This document shows, piece by piece, positions 16,880-25,808 of a stretch of 48,590 bases of DNA. The DNA comes from Bacteroidota bacterium. GTDB lineage: Bacteria > Bacteroidota > Bacteroidia > AKYH767-A > 2013-40CM-41-45. The stretch is taken from contig PLYJ01000163.1 in the NCBI GenBank assembly GCA_003151745.1, forward strand, positions 1-48,590. Direction: 5' to 3'. The translations under genes were made by a program, and so were the position numbers. Within the stretch, counting starts at the first letter, position 1; each line of letters opens with the position of its first letter. Below the pieces are notes generated by a model, which saw nothing but the letters and a program-made list of their open reading frames with translations, did not search any database and was not told the origin of the DNA.

Positions 16880-17644
16880 ATGAAAACCATAAAATATATA
16901 GTCCTGCTTGGACTATCCACGCTGATGTTTTCATGCGTCAGCAGCAAAAAATACAGCGAAGCCGTTTCAGAAAAAAAAGACCTTCAACAAAAGTATGCTG
17001 ACGCATTAAGAGAAAACGAACGTTTAAAAGCTTCCGCCAACTCAGAACAGGTTGCTTTAAACCAACGTGAAAAAGCGCTCACAGACGAAGAGCAGAAAAT
17101 GAAAGACATGAAAGCGCTTATTGATGACGAACGAAATGCAATCATCAACCTCAAACAGGAAGTATGCAGCGCCGTAAAATGTTTTACTCCGGATGAATTA
17201 AAGATTGAAATAAGGGATGGCAAACTCTATGTCTCCATGTCCGACAAACTCTTGTTCGCTTCAGGAAGTGATGCGTTGAATAAAAGAGGAGAGGAAGCCA
17301 TCAAAACCCTTGCAACTGTCTTAGGCAATAGCAAACTCGAAATAAGCGTAGAAGGTCATACAGACCCCATACCTATTCATACTGCACGTTACGAAGACAA
17401 CTGGGATCTAAGCGTTGACCGCGCCACCAGCGTTGCCCGTGTCTTTATCAAAGACGGCATCACGCCTGAACGCATCATGGCTTCAGGTGAAAGTAAATTT
17501 CATCCAATCGCTTCCAATTCAACAGCGCAGGGGCGGCAGCTAAACCGCAGAACAGACATAGTTCTTGCCCCAAAGCTTGAAAAGCTATGGAAGCTCACTG
17601 AAGAACCGGGCATCACATCATATTCAACAAAAAAGATTTTTTGA
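16880..17644 (+). CDS. OmpA-type peptidoglycan-binding lipoprotein (type A copy 2)
   Basis: The lipobox is LMFSC, followed by VSSKKYSEA as in the 2300 protein. A coiled coil (about 30-100) leads to the OmpA domain: IRDGKLYVSMSDKLLFASGS, VEGHTDPIP, DNWDLSVDRATSVA and LNRRTDIVL. It ends with an extra TSYSTKKIF tail. Its signal-peptide coding region is nearly identical in DNA to that of the next gene, although the mature proteins belong to different subtypes. A rho-independent terminator follows directly, so it is probably transcribed on its own. Confidence 0.88.
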   Translation: MKTIKYIVLLGLSTLMFSCVSSKKYSEAVSEKKDLQQKYADALRENERLKASANSEQVALNQREKALTDEEQKMKDMKALIDDERNAIINLKQEVCSAVKCFTPDELKIEIRDGKLYVSMSDKLLFASGSDALNKRGEEAIKTLATVLGNSKLEISVEGHTDPIPIHTARYEDNWDLSVDRATSVARVFIKDGITPERIMASGESKFHPIASNSTAQGRQLNRRTDIVLAPKLEKLWKLTEEPGITSYSTKKIF

Positions 17645-17661
17645 TTTGAGTGTTAGAGCAT

Positions 17662-17696
17662 AGAGACCCCGTATTTCATTCGCGGGGTCTCTTTTA
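17662..17696 (+). terminator. Rho-independent terminator after the 16880 lipoprotein gene
   Basis: A perfect 10-bp stem (AGAGACCCCG at 17662-17671 with CGGGGTCTCT at 17683-17692) surrounds an 11-nt loop and is followed by a short T run. Confidence 0.85.
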
Positions 17697-17729
17697 AAAA
17701 TTAATTTAATTAACTAAAAAAACAAAAAA

Positions 17730-18572
17730 ATGAAAACCATAAAATATGTAGTCCTTCTTGGACTTTCAACACTGATGTTCTCATGCGTAACAAACAAAAA
17801 ATATGAGTCTCTAAACGCAAGCTATCAAAGATCACAAGAGAGTGATAAAAGCTGCGAGGATCAGTTAAATACTATGAAAGCAATGAATAAGGATTTGAAA
17901 AATAAAAACGAAGACCTCGCAGACCAGGTTGAATACCTCAAGAAAAGCAGCAACGAGGTGCTAAATACCCTGCAGGATATGTCAGTACTGTCCGGCAAGC
18001 AGGCAGAAAGCATGAAAGAATCAATGAAAACGCTTTCTGAAAGAGAAGCGTATATCAAAGACCTGCAATCAGCCATCCAGCGCAAAGATTCATTGAATTT
18101 GAATCTTGTCTTAAATCTAAAAAAGAGCTTGGGAAATGTGAATGATGAGGATATCAATATCAAGGTTGAAAAGGGCGTTGTATATATTGACATTTCGGAC
18201 AAGCTATTGTTTAACAGCGGTAAATACATTGTTACAGAAAAAGCAAAATCTGTTTTAGGGAAAATTGCAAACGTATTGAATGCTCATCCTGAACTCGATG
18301 TAATGGTTGAAGGACATACCGATAGTGTTCCTATCCATAACGACATATTGGCTGACAACTGGGATTTAAGCGTTAAGCGCGCCACTTCCGTAGTGCGGAT
18401 CCTGGAACAGCAATATAAAATCAGTCCCATCAGGATGACTGCTGCCGGTCATGGGAAATTTGATCCAATTGCTGAAAACACTACTGCTGCCGGCAGGGCG
18501 CTCAATCGCAGAACCCGTATAATCGTTTTGCCGCAGTTGGATCAGTTCTTCAAGTTGCTCGTGAAAGAATGA
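17730..18572 (+). CDS. OmpA-type peptidoglycan-binding lipoprotein (type B copy 2)
   Basis: The lipobox is LMFSC, followed by VTNKKYESL. A long coiled coil includes LQDMSVLSGKQAES and AIQRKDSLNL, both shared with the 4884 protein. The OmpA domain contains VVYIDISDKLLFNSGKY, MVEGHTDSVPIHND, DNWDLSVKRATSVVRIL and ALNRRTRIIVLPQLDQFF. It is a clear paralogue of the 4884 protein (280 against 283 residues). It is flanked by terminators on both sides, which suggests a single-gene transcript. Confidence 0.88.
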   Translation: MKTIKYVVLLGLSTLMFSCVTNKKYESLNASYQRSQESDKSCEDQLNTMKAMNKDLKNKNEDLADQVEYLKKSSNEVLNTLQDMSVLSGKQAESMKESMKTLSEREAYIKDLQSAIQRKDSLNLNLVLNLKKSLGNVNDEDINIKVEKGVVYIDISDKLLFNSGKYIVTEKAKSVLGKIANVLNAHPELDVMVEGHTDSVPIHNDILADNWDLSVKRATSVVRILEQQYKISPIRMTAAGHGKFDPIAENTTAAGRALNRRTRIIVLPQLDQFFKLLVKE

Positions 18573-18626
18573 GAGACGCGAAATAATTAAGTTGGTTTTG
18601 ATTTTAATTTGGTTTGTAAATTTATG

Positions 18627-18660
18627 CCCCGACGAAGTCATAAGCTTCGTTGGGGTTTTA
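18627..18660 (+). terminator. Rho-independent terminator after the 17730 lipoprotein gene
   Basis: An 11-bp stem with one G-T wobble (CCCCGACGAAG at 18627-18637, CTTCGTTGGGG at 18645-18655) has a 7-nt loop and is followed by TTTTA. Confidence 0.8.
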
Positions 18661-18696
18661 CTATAAAGAAATTAATTTTTACATGATCATGAGAAC

Positions 18697-20034
18697 ATGA
18701 AGGAGCGCTTCGAAGAGCAAACAACTATTTTTTTCAGCATCCTGAAATGGATAGGACTGGCAGTGATCATTGGCGTATTAACGGGCGGCAGCACCACCTT
18801 ATTTTTAAAACTATTAAATATCAGTGCTGACTTTACAGGTAATTATAAATATTACTATTTAGCCCTTCCGCTCTCATTCTTGCTTTGCACGTGGCTCATC
18901 AATAACCTTGCGCCGGAGTCCAAAGGGCATGGCACTGAAAAAGTAATTGAGGCAGTTCATAAACGAGCAGGCAGAATTAAATTAGCAGTCGTTCCGATTA
19001 AATTATTTACCACTATAGTTACCATTGCCAGTGGCGGCTCTGTTGGCAAGGAAGGGCCGTCAGGACAAATTGGTGCGGCTCTGTCTTCATCTTTTTCTGA
19101 CTTGTTCAGGTTGAATGATACCGACCGGAGGAAGCTGGTTATTTGCGGCATCAGCGGCGGCTTTGCTGCTGTATTCGGCACTCCCATTTCAGGCGCAATT
19201 TTCGGACTTGAAGTGTTATATGTAGGTGGAATTATGTATGATGTAATGCTGCCATCTTTTATTTCAGGAATAGTCGCTTTTCACATTTGCTCCATTTTTG
19301 GCATTACTTATTTCCATGGCAATATTAGTTTTGTTCCTGTCTTTACGAATGCATTCTTCTTAATTATTATTGCAGGAGGAATTGCCTTTGGATCTGTTTC
19401 ATTTTTATTTATTGAATCATTTCGCGCCGTTGATAAGTGGGTAAAAAAGTGGAAAATAAATGAATATATAAAGAATCTGACAGGCGGATTAGTGTTAATA
19501 TTGCTTATCTATTTTGTTTCAACAAAATATTGCGGTCTTGGAATTGATGTAATACAAAATGAATTAAACAATAAGCAGTCCGCCTTTTGGTATGACTTCC
19601 TTTTTAAAATGCTTTTCACAATTATTACGTTAAGCTTCGGAGGTAGCGGAGGAGTAGTAACTCCTATTTTTTTTATTGGCGCAGCAGCCGGAAGCTTTTT
19701 TGCGCAGGTGTTTCATCTCGACAATGCCACTTTTGCTGCCATCGGCATGGTAAGCCTATTGGCAGGGGCAGCCAATACCCCCATTGCTGCAAGCATCATG
19801 GGGCTTGAGCTTTTCGGTTCTGTCATTGCGCCCTATGCAGCTATCAGTTGCGTGATAAGCTTTTTGATGACCGGACACAGAAGCATCTATCCGTCACAAA
19901 TTCTTTCTATGAGAAAAACAACCTCTGTTAATGTAGAAATGGGACAGGAAATTCACAATGTCGAAGCTTCAGTCAAATCGAAGGGACGATACAAACTTTA
20001 TCGTTTTTGGAAGTTTTGGAAATTTCGCAAGTGA
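18697..20034 (+). CDS. ClC-family chloride channel / H+-coupled chloride transporter (445 aa)
   Basis: The glutamate-gate motif GKEGP is at residues 117-121 within GGSVGKEGPSGQIGAAL. The late pore motif reads GSGGVVTPIFFIGAAAG near residue 315, and AAVFGTPISGAIFGLEVLY marks the central helices. About ten hydrophobic segments are present. The gating Glu is retained, so either a proton-coupled antiporter or a gated channel is possible. The fluoride-type motif is absent. Bacterial ClC proteins support acid resistance by relieving charge build-up, which fits with the proton pump and antiporter upstream. The short C-terminus lacks CBS domains. Confidence 0.9.
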   Translation: MKERFEEQTTIFFSILKWIGLAVIIGVLTGGSTTLFLKLLNISADFTGNYKYYYLALPLSFLLCTWLINNLAPESKGHGTEKVIEAVHKRAGRIKLAVVPIKLFTTIVTIASGGSVGKEGPSGQIGAALSSSFSDLFRLNDTDRRKLVICGISGGFAAVFGTPISGAIFGLEVLYVGGIMYDVMLPSFISGIVAFHICSIFGITYFHGNISFVPVFTNAFFLIIIAGGIAFGSVSFLFIESFRAVDKWVKKWKINEYIKNLTGGLVLILLIYFVSTKYCGLGIDVIQNELNNKQSAFWYDFLFKMLFTIITLSFGGSGGVVTPIFFIGAAAGSFFAQVFHLDNATFAAIGMVSLLAGAANTPIAASIMGLELFGSVIAPYAAISCVISFLMTGHRSIYPSQILSMRKTTSVNVEMGQEIHNVEASVKSKGRYKLYRFWKFWKFRK

Positions 20035-20132
20035 GATTCAATTATTCAGCATAGTTTTTTAAGCAAAGGTAATTACGGTGCTTAGCTATGCTGTGATACT
20101 CCAATAACTTAGACTAACTGACCAGCGGGGAT

Positions 20133-20151
20133 TGTAATTTTTTAAATTACA
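20133..20151. other. Short perfect AT-rich hairpin in the 20035-20239 intergenic region
   Basis: TGTAATTT and AAATTACA form 8-bp arms around a TTT loop. It lies between the convergent clc and vapC genes and might stop transcription weakly. Nothing else is apparent in this 205-bp region. Confidence 0.35.
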
Positions 20152-20239
20152 GGCACATCCCATCCGGCACAACCCAACTTCCGTCCTATACTTTTTCCTG
20201 CTTCCAGTCTCTTGCATTCAAAATCAGACTTGGCTGACC

Positions 20240-20641
20240 CTAAATCCAATTCGTGATTTCCAACCCCTTTATTCGCTTGAAATGATCGGTGTTGTTTGTT
20301 ACCAGTTGCAGATCGTTTGCCATTGCAATACCTGCAATTAAAGTGTCAGTATGTCCGATTTCAATTCCTTTTTTACGAAGATCTGCCTGTATGGAGGCTG
20401 CTATTTGGGTTGGACGAAGGGATAATGGAATAACTTTATTAAGTTCTGCAAAGTCGTTGAATCTCTTTAGTTGCTTCCGTGCGTCTTTATATAAAAGCCC
20501 GTTCAGAATTTCGTAGTAGGTAATAATGTTTAAACTTACAAAACCATATTCCTTCAAGTGTTCATCCACTTTGCTGATAACTTTTGTGTTTCCTCTCAAA
20601 AACTCTGAAAGTATATCTGTGTCAAGCATGGAGGGCTTCAT
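20240..20641 (-). CDS. vapC: VapC-type PIN-domain toxin ribonuclease (133 aa)
   Basis: PIN-domain acidic residues are visible in order: Asp 7 (MLDTDILSEFL), Glu 44 (ITYYEILNGL), Asp 99 (IGHTDTLIAGIA) and the NNTDHF region with Asp 119. The length and order match VapC ribonucleases, which cut tRNA or other RNA when not bound by antitoxin. The start codon overlaps the antitoxin stop as ATGA, so the pair is translationally coupled. It sits at the boundary between the stress cluster and the mobilization genes, where toxin-antitoxin modules often stabilise mobile DNA. Confidence 0.9.
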   Translation of the reverse strand: MKPSMLDTDILSEFLRGNTKVISKVDEHLKEYGFVSLNIITYYEILNGLLYKDARKQLKRFNDFAELNKVIPLSLRPTQIAASIQADLRKKGIEIGHTDTLIAGIAMANDLQLVTNNTDHFKRIKGLEITNWI

Positions 20642-20874
20642 ATGCCGTTTTTGCGGTCAAAAAGTTTCGTTCTTGTTTTCTTAGTCTCGTTTAAAAAAGC
20701 GGAATAATCCTTTTCATTCATGTCACTAAAAGCGCCCCCAAACGACAAAATCTTTTTTCGGAGGTTTTCAGTTTTTTTTGTTTTGGGATTCAATGAATGA
20801 ACATACTCATATAACTCTTCCAGCCGGTTAACCGGAATATCTCTCATTTCTTTTAAGATTGCATTTAAAGTCAT
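20638..20874 (-). CDS. Antitoxin partner of the VapC toxin (78 aa)
   Basis: I start at the ATG at 20874; the frame to 20949 would add a hydrophobic leader that looks untranslated. The protein opens with MTLNAILKEMRDIPVNRLEE and a LYEYVHSLNPK helix, as in short VapC-associated antitoxins. It ends with a flexible charged tail (NETKKTRTKLFDRK) likely to wrap the toxin. The 4-bp overlap with vapC supports the pairing. No AbrB-like or ribbon-helix-helix motif is obvious, so DNA binding cannot be shown. Confidence 0.75.
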   Translation of the reverse strand: MTLNAILKEMRDIPVNRLEELYEYVHSLNPKTKKTENLRKKILSFGGAFSDMNEKDYSAFLNETKKTRTKLFDRKNGI

Positions 20875-21072
20875 TAGTATCAATTTTGTACAAAGATAAA
20901 ATAAAATAAGTGAAGATGAAATACATGGGGTTATGCACCTATGCAACACTTAAAAAGATGATCAAATGGAATAAAAAAGACATGAAAGAGGGTTATTGTT
21001 TTGAGTTCATGTTTTTATAAATAAGTGAAATAAAAACTGATACCAAAAGACGAGAACCGATTTCAAGGATTA

Positions 21073-21924
21073 TCATTTTTCCAATCCCTGTTCCTTAGAC
21101 CTTTTTTGCTCATTATTCCTTGTTTGCTTTAATTCCCTGTCTCTTGTTTGTGATTTTTCCAACTCCTTAATTCGCTCTTCTGTAAAGCCAAGTCGACTGA
21201 AACGAAATTTTTGATTTTCATAAAATACTCCTGTTGTCCTCCCGCCCCTGTCGTAGGTTTGAAGTCCGCAGTCTTTGACCAGATCAATAAAAGTTCTTTC
21301 TGAATCAGCTTTTTTGTAACAGGTTTTAAGTATGCCGATGATCCGCTCTTTATGCGTTTCCCTGCCCGTTCTTAGTTTGACCTGGTATTCTTTCTCTGTT
21401 AAGAGTGATTTGTTCTTCTTTCCATGTTCCACAACAGACTTTGAAAGTTCCGGGAAACGATCAACCTGAAACTGCTGAATGTCCTTTTTCAGCTTTCCTA
21501 AATTCTCTTTTGAAAGTCGGAGCGACTTCCCTGTTTTATTTTCAACGCCGGAGGCGCAAATATGAATATGGTAGTGATCTTTATCGAAATGTGGGACGGC
21601 TACAAACAATCCTTTTGGGTTTCTTTGCCTGATATATTCCGTTGCCATTTCTTCCATCTTGTCAAGTGTGATATTTTTTGTATCATCACGATGCCAAGAA
21701 AGAATCTCGTGGGTAAGAAGAACACTGTCCTTCCTTTTGCGCTGACGGCACAGTTCATTTGATTTATACTGTTTTTCCCACTCGTTAATGCTGTTTCCTT
21801 TCAGGTTATAGGTGATGGCAAAGCTTTGCCCGTCTTTATCAAAAAGACGGTCTTTGTTATTCATCATGTATTCAATGATTCTTTTAAAAACAGGCCTCTT
21901 ATGAGCCTTGATTTTGATGATCAT
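21073..21924 (-). CDS. Relaxase / mobilization nickase (MobA/VirD2-like, 283 aa)
   Basis: The metal-binding three-His signature HFDKDHYHIH is at residues 112-121. A preceding LTHEILSWHRDD (~71-80) resembles motif regions of MOBP-like relaxases. Tyr 19 (KRIIEYMMN) is the probable nicking residue. I start at the ATG at 21924, which overlaps the upstream mobC-like gene by 26 bp; the longer frame to 21984 adds 20 unlikely residues. The protein would nick the transfer origin and stay attached to the DNA end. The C-terminal tail is Lys/Arg/Gln-rich. I could not identify the transfer origin. Confidence 0.88.
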   Translation of the reverse strand: MIIKIKAHKRPVFKRIIEYMMNNKDRLFDKDGQSFAITYNLKGNSINEWEKQYKSNELCRQRKRKDSVLLTHEILSWHRDDTKNITLDKMEEMATEYIRQRNPKGLFVAVPHFDKDHYHIHICASGVENKTGKSLRLSKENLGKLKKDIQQFQVDRFPELSKSVVEHGKKNKSLLTEKEYQVKLRTGRETHKERIIGILKTCYKKADSERTFIDLVKDCGLQTYDRGGRTTGVFYENQKFRFSRLGFTEERIKELEKSQTRDRELKQTRNNEQKRSKEQGLEK

Positions 21925-22408
21925 GGGAAGTATGCAAAGGAGGATTTTTGAAAACCTCGTTGATTTGGACTTCCAATTTTTCAATTCGCTTTTCTATCGC
22001 GTCCAGCTTTTTCTCCCGTTCCCAAAAATACCTTTCTTTAGGCTTAACGATGGTTTTGATTTCGTTGAGACAATCAGAGAGGAGTTGCTCTAATCTTGCC
22101 ACCTGCATCCTGTCTGGAACGATGTAAGTTCTGTCTATATAGGCAAGCGCAGCTAAATGGATGAATGCAGTAACGCTCATGTTGTGCCGTTTGGAAGCAA
22201 GAGTAATTCTATTATGCTCCCCTGTTTCATTTGAAAAAATTATGGTGTATTCCCTCTTAGTGCTTCTTTGTTTTTGCTTGTAAATCAAAAAATATTTTTT
22301 CCAATATGCCTTCTTAGCAGCTTTAATTTCTGCATCAGTTCCCTTTTCAAGAACTCCGACAGCTTCTAAATACTGCCACATTCCGTTATTAGATCGCTTT
22401 CGCATCAA
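21899..22408 (-). CDS. MobC-like relaxosome accessory protein (169 aa)
   Basis: The middle of the protein (about 50-95) contains REYTIIFSNETGEHNRITLA, KRHNMSVTAFIHLAALAYID, a ribbon-helix-helix-like pattern found in MobC/NikA-type accessory proteins. A C-terminal coiled coil (EKKLDAIEKRIEKLEVQI) may mediate dimerisation. It overlaps the coupling-protein gene by 4 bp (ATGA) and the relaxase gene by 26 bp. It probably helps the relaxase bind or melt the transfer origin. Confidence 0.7.
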   Translation of the reverse strand: MMRKRSNNGMWQYLEAVGVLEKGTDAEIKAAKKAYWKKYFLIYKQKQRSTKREYTIIFSNETGEHNRITLASKRHNMSVTAFIHLAALAYIDRTYIVPDRMQVARLEQLLSDCLNEIKTIVKPKERYFWEREKKLDAIEKRIEKLEVQINEVFKNPPLHTSHDHQNQGS

Positions 22409-23853
22409 ACGGCAACTTTTAGATGAGTAAGGGGTAAGATCGGAATCTGATTATTCCGAATTTCATTGTGCATTTCCTCTACAGGAAACATGCTGTAATC
22501 CCGATAAAGAGGCCTTTTATAGTAAGGTTTCAGCTTTGCCATAATGGGAGGATGGTTGCCACAGACAAGCAGAGCACGATCTGAGCTAAGGGTACGAATT
22601 TCGTCGTTGGTCATCAAACTACGCACCACTTTTTTGCCATTCTCATCTTCGTATTCGAAGCGGCCAAGTGTCGCTTCCAATTCCTTCGTTGTTTCAAGAG
22701 ACTGCCCTGTGAAATACATTTTGGCAAAGCAATTGGATTTAATGGCATCTGCATCATACTTGCCATAGTGATGCACCAGTTGAGAGGTGTCCTGCACTAA
22801 AAGCATAATTCCGGCGCAATGCTTTCTCACATTGGCCACAGCAAGGGGTAAGGTTGGCAGGTTTAGTGAAGAAGCCTCGTCAATGAGAAGAAAAATATCC
22901 TGTTCCCCTTCTTTTGGAAAACGTCATAGAGCAAAGGAGAAAAATTGCTCGAAGAAAAGAGAGCTAAGAGGGCTGTAATATTTTTGGTCGGCAACTGAAT
23001 TTTGAATAAACAAAGCCGTTGGCTTATCTCGAAAACTTTGAAAATTTATGGTATCGAGTGAAGTTACCTGTGCCACAAAATCATCACTAAATATTTGTAG
23101 TGCTGCCTTGCAAGAGGCGATGACTCCGCTGATAACTTTATCATCATAAGATAAAAAGCTCTTGTATTCTGCAAAGAGTGTGTCATCCGCATCGCGGCTA
23201 AAAAGCGAATCAACAGCTTCGGGATCGCTGCCGAGTTGATTGAGAAGATGTCGCACATTGAATAAGTTTTGGTATTGCTCGTCTTGCTTTTTGAGAATGG
23301 TAATAAGGATGGTAAGTAATGCTATAGATTGAAGAGTCCAAAATGGATCTTTCGCAGATTCACCGAGCGCCCCTTTAATGAGCATTGAAGCGACTTTTTG
23401 AATATCAGAAGAATTCTTTGTCCGAGAGAGCGGATTATAACCGGCAGAGACCTCGGCATTTGCAAAGTTGAGCACTTTTACTTCGTAATTTTTTTGTTGC
23501 AAGTATCCGCCGCTTTTAGAAAGAAGTTCTCCTGAAGGATCGTGGACGATAAAGCTTGAAGACATTGTATAGAGGGAAGGGATAAGTACCACACTTGATT
23601 TTCCAACACCCGTGCCACCGACAATAAGGGCATTTTGGTAGGAATCCTTTATGGATAAGTTCCTTCTTCCGGTAAGACAAAATCCTTCTTGCCGTGATGA
23701 AAGCAAGATACCCGCTGAAGCAAAGTCAGCTTGAAATTCCTTATTTCTTCTTGGAGTAGCGGAAATAACATCTTTAGATAATTCAAGAAAATATTTTAAG
23801 CCATTTTCAAGAAGCTTAAAGAATATTTCAAAAAGTTGTTCGATAAGATTCAT
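22405..23853 (-). pseudogene. VirD4/TraG-type coupling ATPase interrupted by one in-frame TGA
   Basis: Reading through one stop gives a continuous 482-codon frame. Walker A is GGTGVGKSS (residues 79-87) and Walker B is IFLLIDEAS (320-328). The stop (TGA at 22926-22924, codon 310) lies 10 codons before Walker B. The frame is unchanged on both sides, so this is a nonsense substitution or a base-call error, not a frameshift. Upstream reads LSSLFFEQFFSFAL and downstream RFPKEGEQDIFLLID, continuous in family terms. There is a single weak N-terminal hydrophobic stretch (LFEIFFKLLENGL). If the stop is genuine, the coupling protein cannot reach its second ATPase motif and the element is immobile unless helped. 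Confidence 0.85.
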
Positions 23854-23857
23854 AGAT

Positions 23858-23998
23858 TTAGAATGGTTTGTTTATTTTTTTCTTAAGCCATTTAGCAAAG
23901 ACTCCGAATAGCACTTCAATAAAACGTAGGCACGCCCATAGTATGGTATAGCCAATTCGTACAGCAAGACGCGGAAAAAACGGAAGTCGGTTTTTCAT
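23858..23998 (-). CDS. 46-aa small membrane protein in the mobilization operon
   Basis: The frame starts at the ATG at 23998, 12 bp after the upstream gene, and stops 4 bp before the coupling-protein start. It encodes a basic N-terminus (KNRLPFFPRLAVR), a hydrophobic helix (IGYTILWACLRFIEVLFGVF) and a Lys-rich end (KWLKKKINK). The tight spacing supports a real gene. It could anchor or assist the coupling ATPase, whose own N-terminus has little membrane character; that is an inference. Confidence 0.55.
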   Translation of the reverse strand: MKNRLPFFPRLAVRIGYTILWACLRFIEVLFGVFAKWLKKKINKPF

Positions 23999-24010
23999 GG
24001 TTGACGTTTT

Positions 24011-24727
24011 TTAGTTTAATAGATTCGCAGCAATATGAACGGTTGCGCCTTTGCTTTCAAGCATGTTCTTGTAGAATTCTGAAACTATGCTGTATTCCCT
24101 GTCTTGTTCCGCATCAGCAGCCTGATAGATGAAATATACTTCGATACCGGTAAGCTGATTCAAAGGCTCTTTTTCTTCAAAAGTTTTTGTTAATGAATCC
24201 GGATTTAATTGAATTAACCCTAACTGATCTTTCCCATACAGAGAAAAATCCAGGTCATTCTCCATAAGATCACTATATATAATCAAGATACGCCGTTGCG
24301 CCGTGCTTCCACTTAGTCTGTTGAGTTCGCGTGCAATAGGCAAATAAAGGGAAGAATTTTCTTTGCCGATGGTCTCTTTTTGGGCATCGGCAAGCACTGT
24401 CGAAACAGAATCCCTGAATTTTTGAATTTGCTTGTCCCTTGCAAGTTGGTTTGAAAGCCACGGGTTTGCAGGATCAATGGTTAATTCAAAAGCCGGATTA
24501 TAGCTCACGTCACTCAGGTTGGCGAAACGGAAAATTCCTCCGTGCCATTTCTCTTCACCGACCAAATTATAGAATGGCAGAATTGTAGTGGCGTCCGGCT
24601 GTGCGAGATGCTTATCGGTAATATCTCTAAGAATATCAATGTCTGTTGTAGGTGGATTTTTGTAAGTGAAAGCAACCATTAGGATTACTGCACAAAGAAG
24701 AAGTATGGTAGTCATAATTATTTTCAT
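24011..24727 (-). CDS. Exported VWA-like protein of the mobilization operon (238 aa)
   Basis: An N-terminal hydrophobic segment (IIMTTILLLCAVILMVAFTY) exports or anchors the protein. The C-terminal half has a strand-helix pattern with RRILIIYSDLMENDLDF, like the first strand and metal-site loop of von Willebrand factor A domains, and later LTGIEVYFIYQAADAEQDR. I recognise no named family. It lies 1 bp after the four-helix membrane protein and 12 bp before the 46-aa protein. It may be part of an envelope structure used for DNA uptake or transfer. Confidence in the gene is high; confidence in the fold is moderate. Confidence 0.55.
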   Translation of the reverse strand: MKIIMTTILLLCAVILMVAFTYKNPPTTDIDILRDITDKHLAQPDATTILPFYNLVGEEKWHGGIFRFANLSDVSYNPAFELTIDPANPWLSNQLARDKQIQKFRDSVSTVLADAQKETIGKENSSLYLPIARELNRLSGSTAQRRILIIYSDLMENDLDFSLYGKDQLGLIQLNPDSLTKTFEEKEPLNQLTGIEVYFIYQAADAEQDREYSIVSEFYKNMLESKGATVHIAANLLN

Positions 24728-24728
24728 T

Positions 24729-25808
24729 TTAAGGTTTTTGGTTAGTAGGAATAAAATTAATTGTGATATTATGTATATCTAATTCAGGAATTTCATCAGA
24801 AAAACAATCAGGCGTCTTGCGGTCTTGCCGACAAGCGTTATTTATTTGCTTAAATTTTCCCACTGATTCCAAGTACATTTTGCGGATGGTATTAGAAATG
24901 TGCTTGGCATAATCAACAACCAAAGAACAATGTTTTGTACTTTCTGCCATAACCTTCGTCAAATGCTCAGATTCTTTTTTAAGCCGCTCAATTTCAGTAG
25001 TCCGTTTGTTTATAGCTTTAAAAAGCTTGAGATTGATATCATTCTGCTTTATTTCTTGCCAGGTGGGAAGAACAAAGAATGAAAACAATGCGGTGACTGT
25101 GAAAAAGAATAAGTTGATGATGACAAAATAAACGGGGCTGATAAATACATCCTGGCTTGCCAGATACCATGACCTGAAAAAAGCCAGTGTCAGGAAAATC
25201 CCTGTTACTGCGAAAAGTGATAATGCAATAATGAGCCTTCTCTGGAAAGCATTTTTTGCCGTTTTATAAAGGAAGGAGGCGAGATGGGAGGCTATCATAA
25301 CGGCAAACGAAACTGAGAGGGAGAGAATAAGAGCGAACAGCATATTTTCACCTGTTACCTGGAAGGCTTTTGCATTAAAAATAATTTCACCTATCATGAT
25401 GATAATTGTAATGACAAAAGCCCAAATGATTCGTGCATGCAAACTGCCGGGATTAAAATTTCCAAGGCGATGTTTATCATTTTTATTTTCACCATCCATC
25501 CGGATGGCTTCTGTATCGATATTCACTTTTTTTTGCTTATAAACCTCATAATCAATTTTTGCTTCTTGAAAATGAGAAGTTGCAAGCAAACGTTTAGATG
25601 CTTCAGCATCCAACCGCTCATAGCTGGTTTTGTACCCATTGGTAAAATTTGAAATCTTGTCTCCGGAAAGTGCGGGACGGTTCTGCTCTCCAAAATGCCT
25701 TGCATCTATTTCTACTGACTCGTTTATTTCAACATTTCTTTCATGAATCAGCCTTTCAATGGCAGGATCAGAATATCCTGTAGCAGTATTCGTTAGTTTA
25801 TTTTTCAT
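24729..25808 (-). CDS. Four-helix membrane protein of the mobilization operon (359 aa)
   Basis: A long polar N-terminal domain (1-125) is followed by four hydrophobic helices (about 128-145, 155-172, 190-210 and 222-245). A coiled-coil-like region (EIKQNDINLKLFKAINKRTTEIERLKKESEHL) and a short C-terminal tail with two Cys (NACRQDRKTPDCF) come after. No family is recognised. Only 1 bp separates it from the VWA-like gene, so the two probably work together. A membrane scaffold is a guess from topology. Confidence 0.55.
   Translation of the reverse strand: MKNKLTNTATGYSDPAIERLIHERNVEINESVEIDARHFGEQNRPALSGDKISNFTNGYKTSYERLDAEASKRLLATSHFQEAKIDYEVYKQKKVNIDTEAIRMDGENKNDKHRLGNFNPGSLHARIIWAFVITIIIMIGEIIFNAKAFQVTGENMLFALILSLSVSFAVMIASHLASFLYKTAKNAFQRRLIIALSLFAVTGIFLTLAFFRSWYLASQDVFISPVYFVIINLFFFTVTALFSFFVLPTWQEIKQNDINLKLFKAINKRTTEIERLKKESEHLTKVMAESTKHCSLVVDYAKHISNTIRKMYLESVGKFKQINNACRQDRKTPDCFSDEIPELDIHNITINFIPTNQKP

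Noticed and set aside
22924-22926. Selenocysteine or recoded TGA
   Set aside because: No family member is expected to use selenocysteine here, no hairpin follows, and other genes in the window use TGA as a normal stop.
22405-23853. Frameshift in the coupling protein
   Set aside because: Both halves are in the same frame (23853 and 22839 agree modulo 3). Only one TGA separates them.
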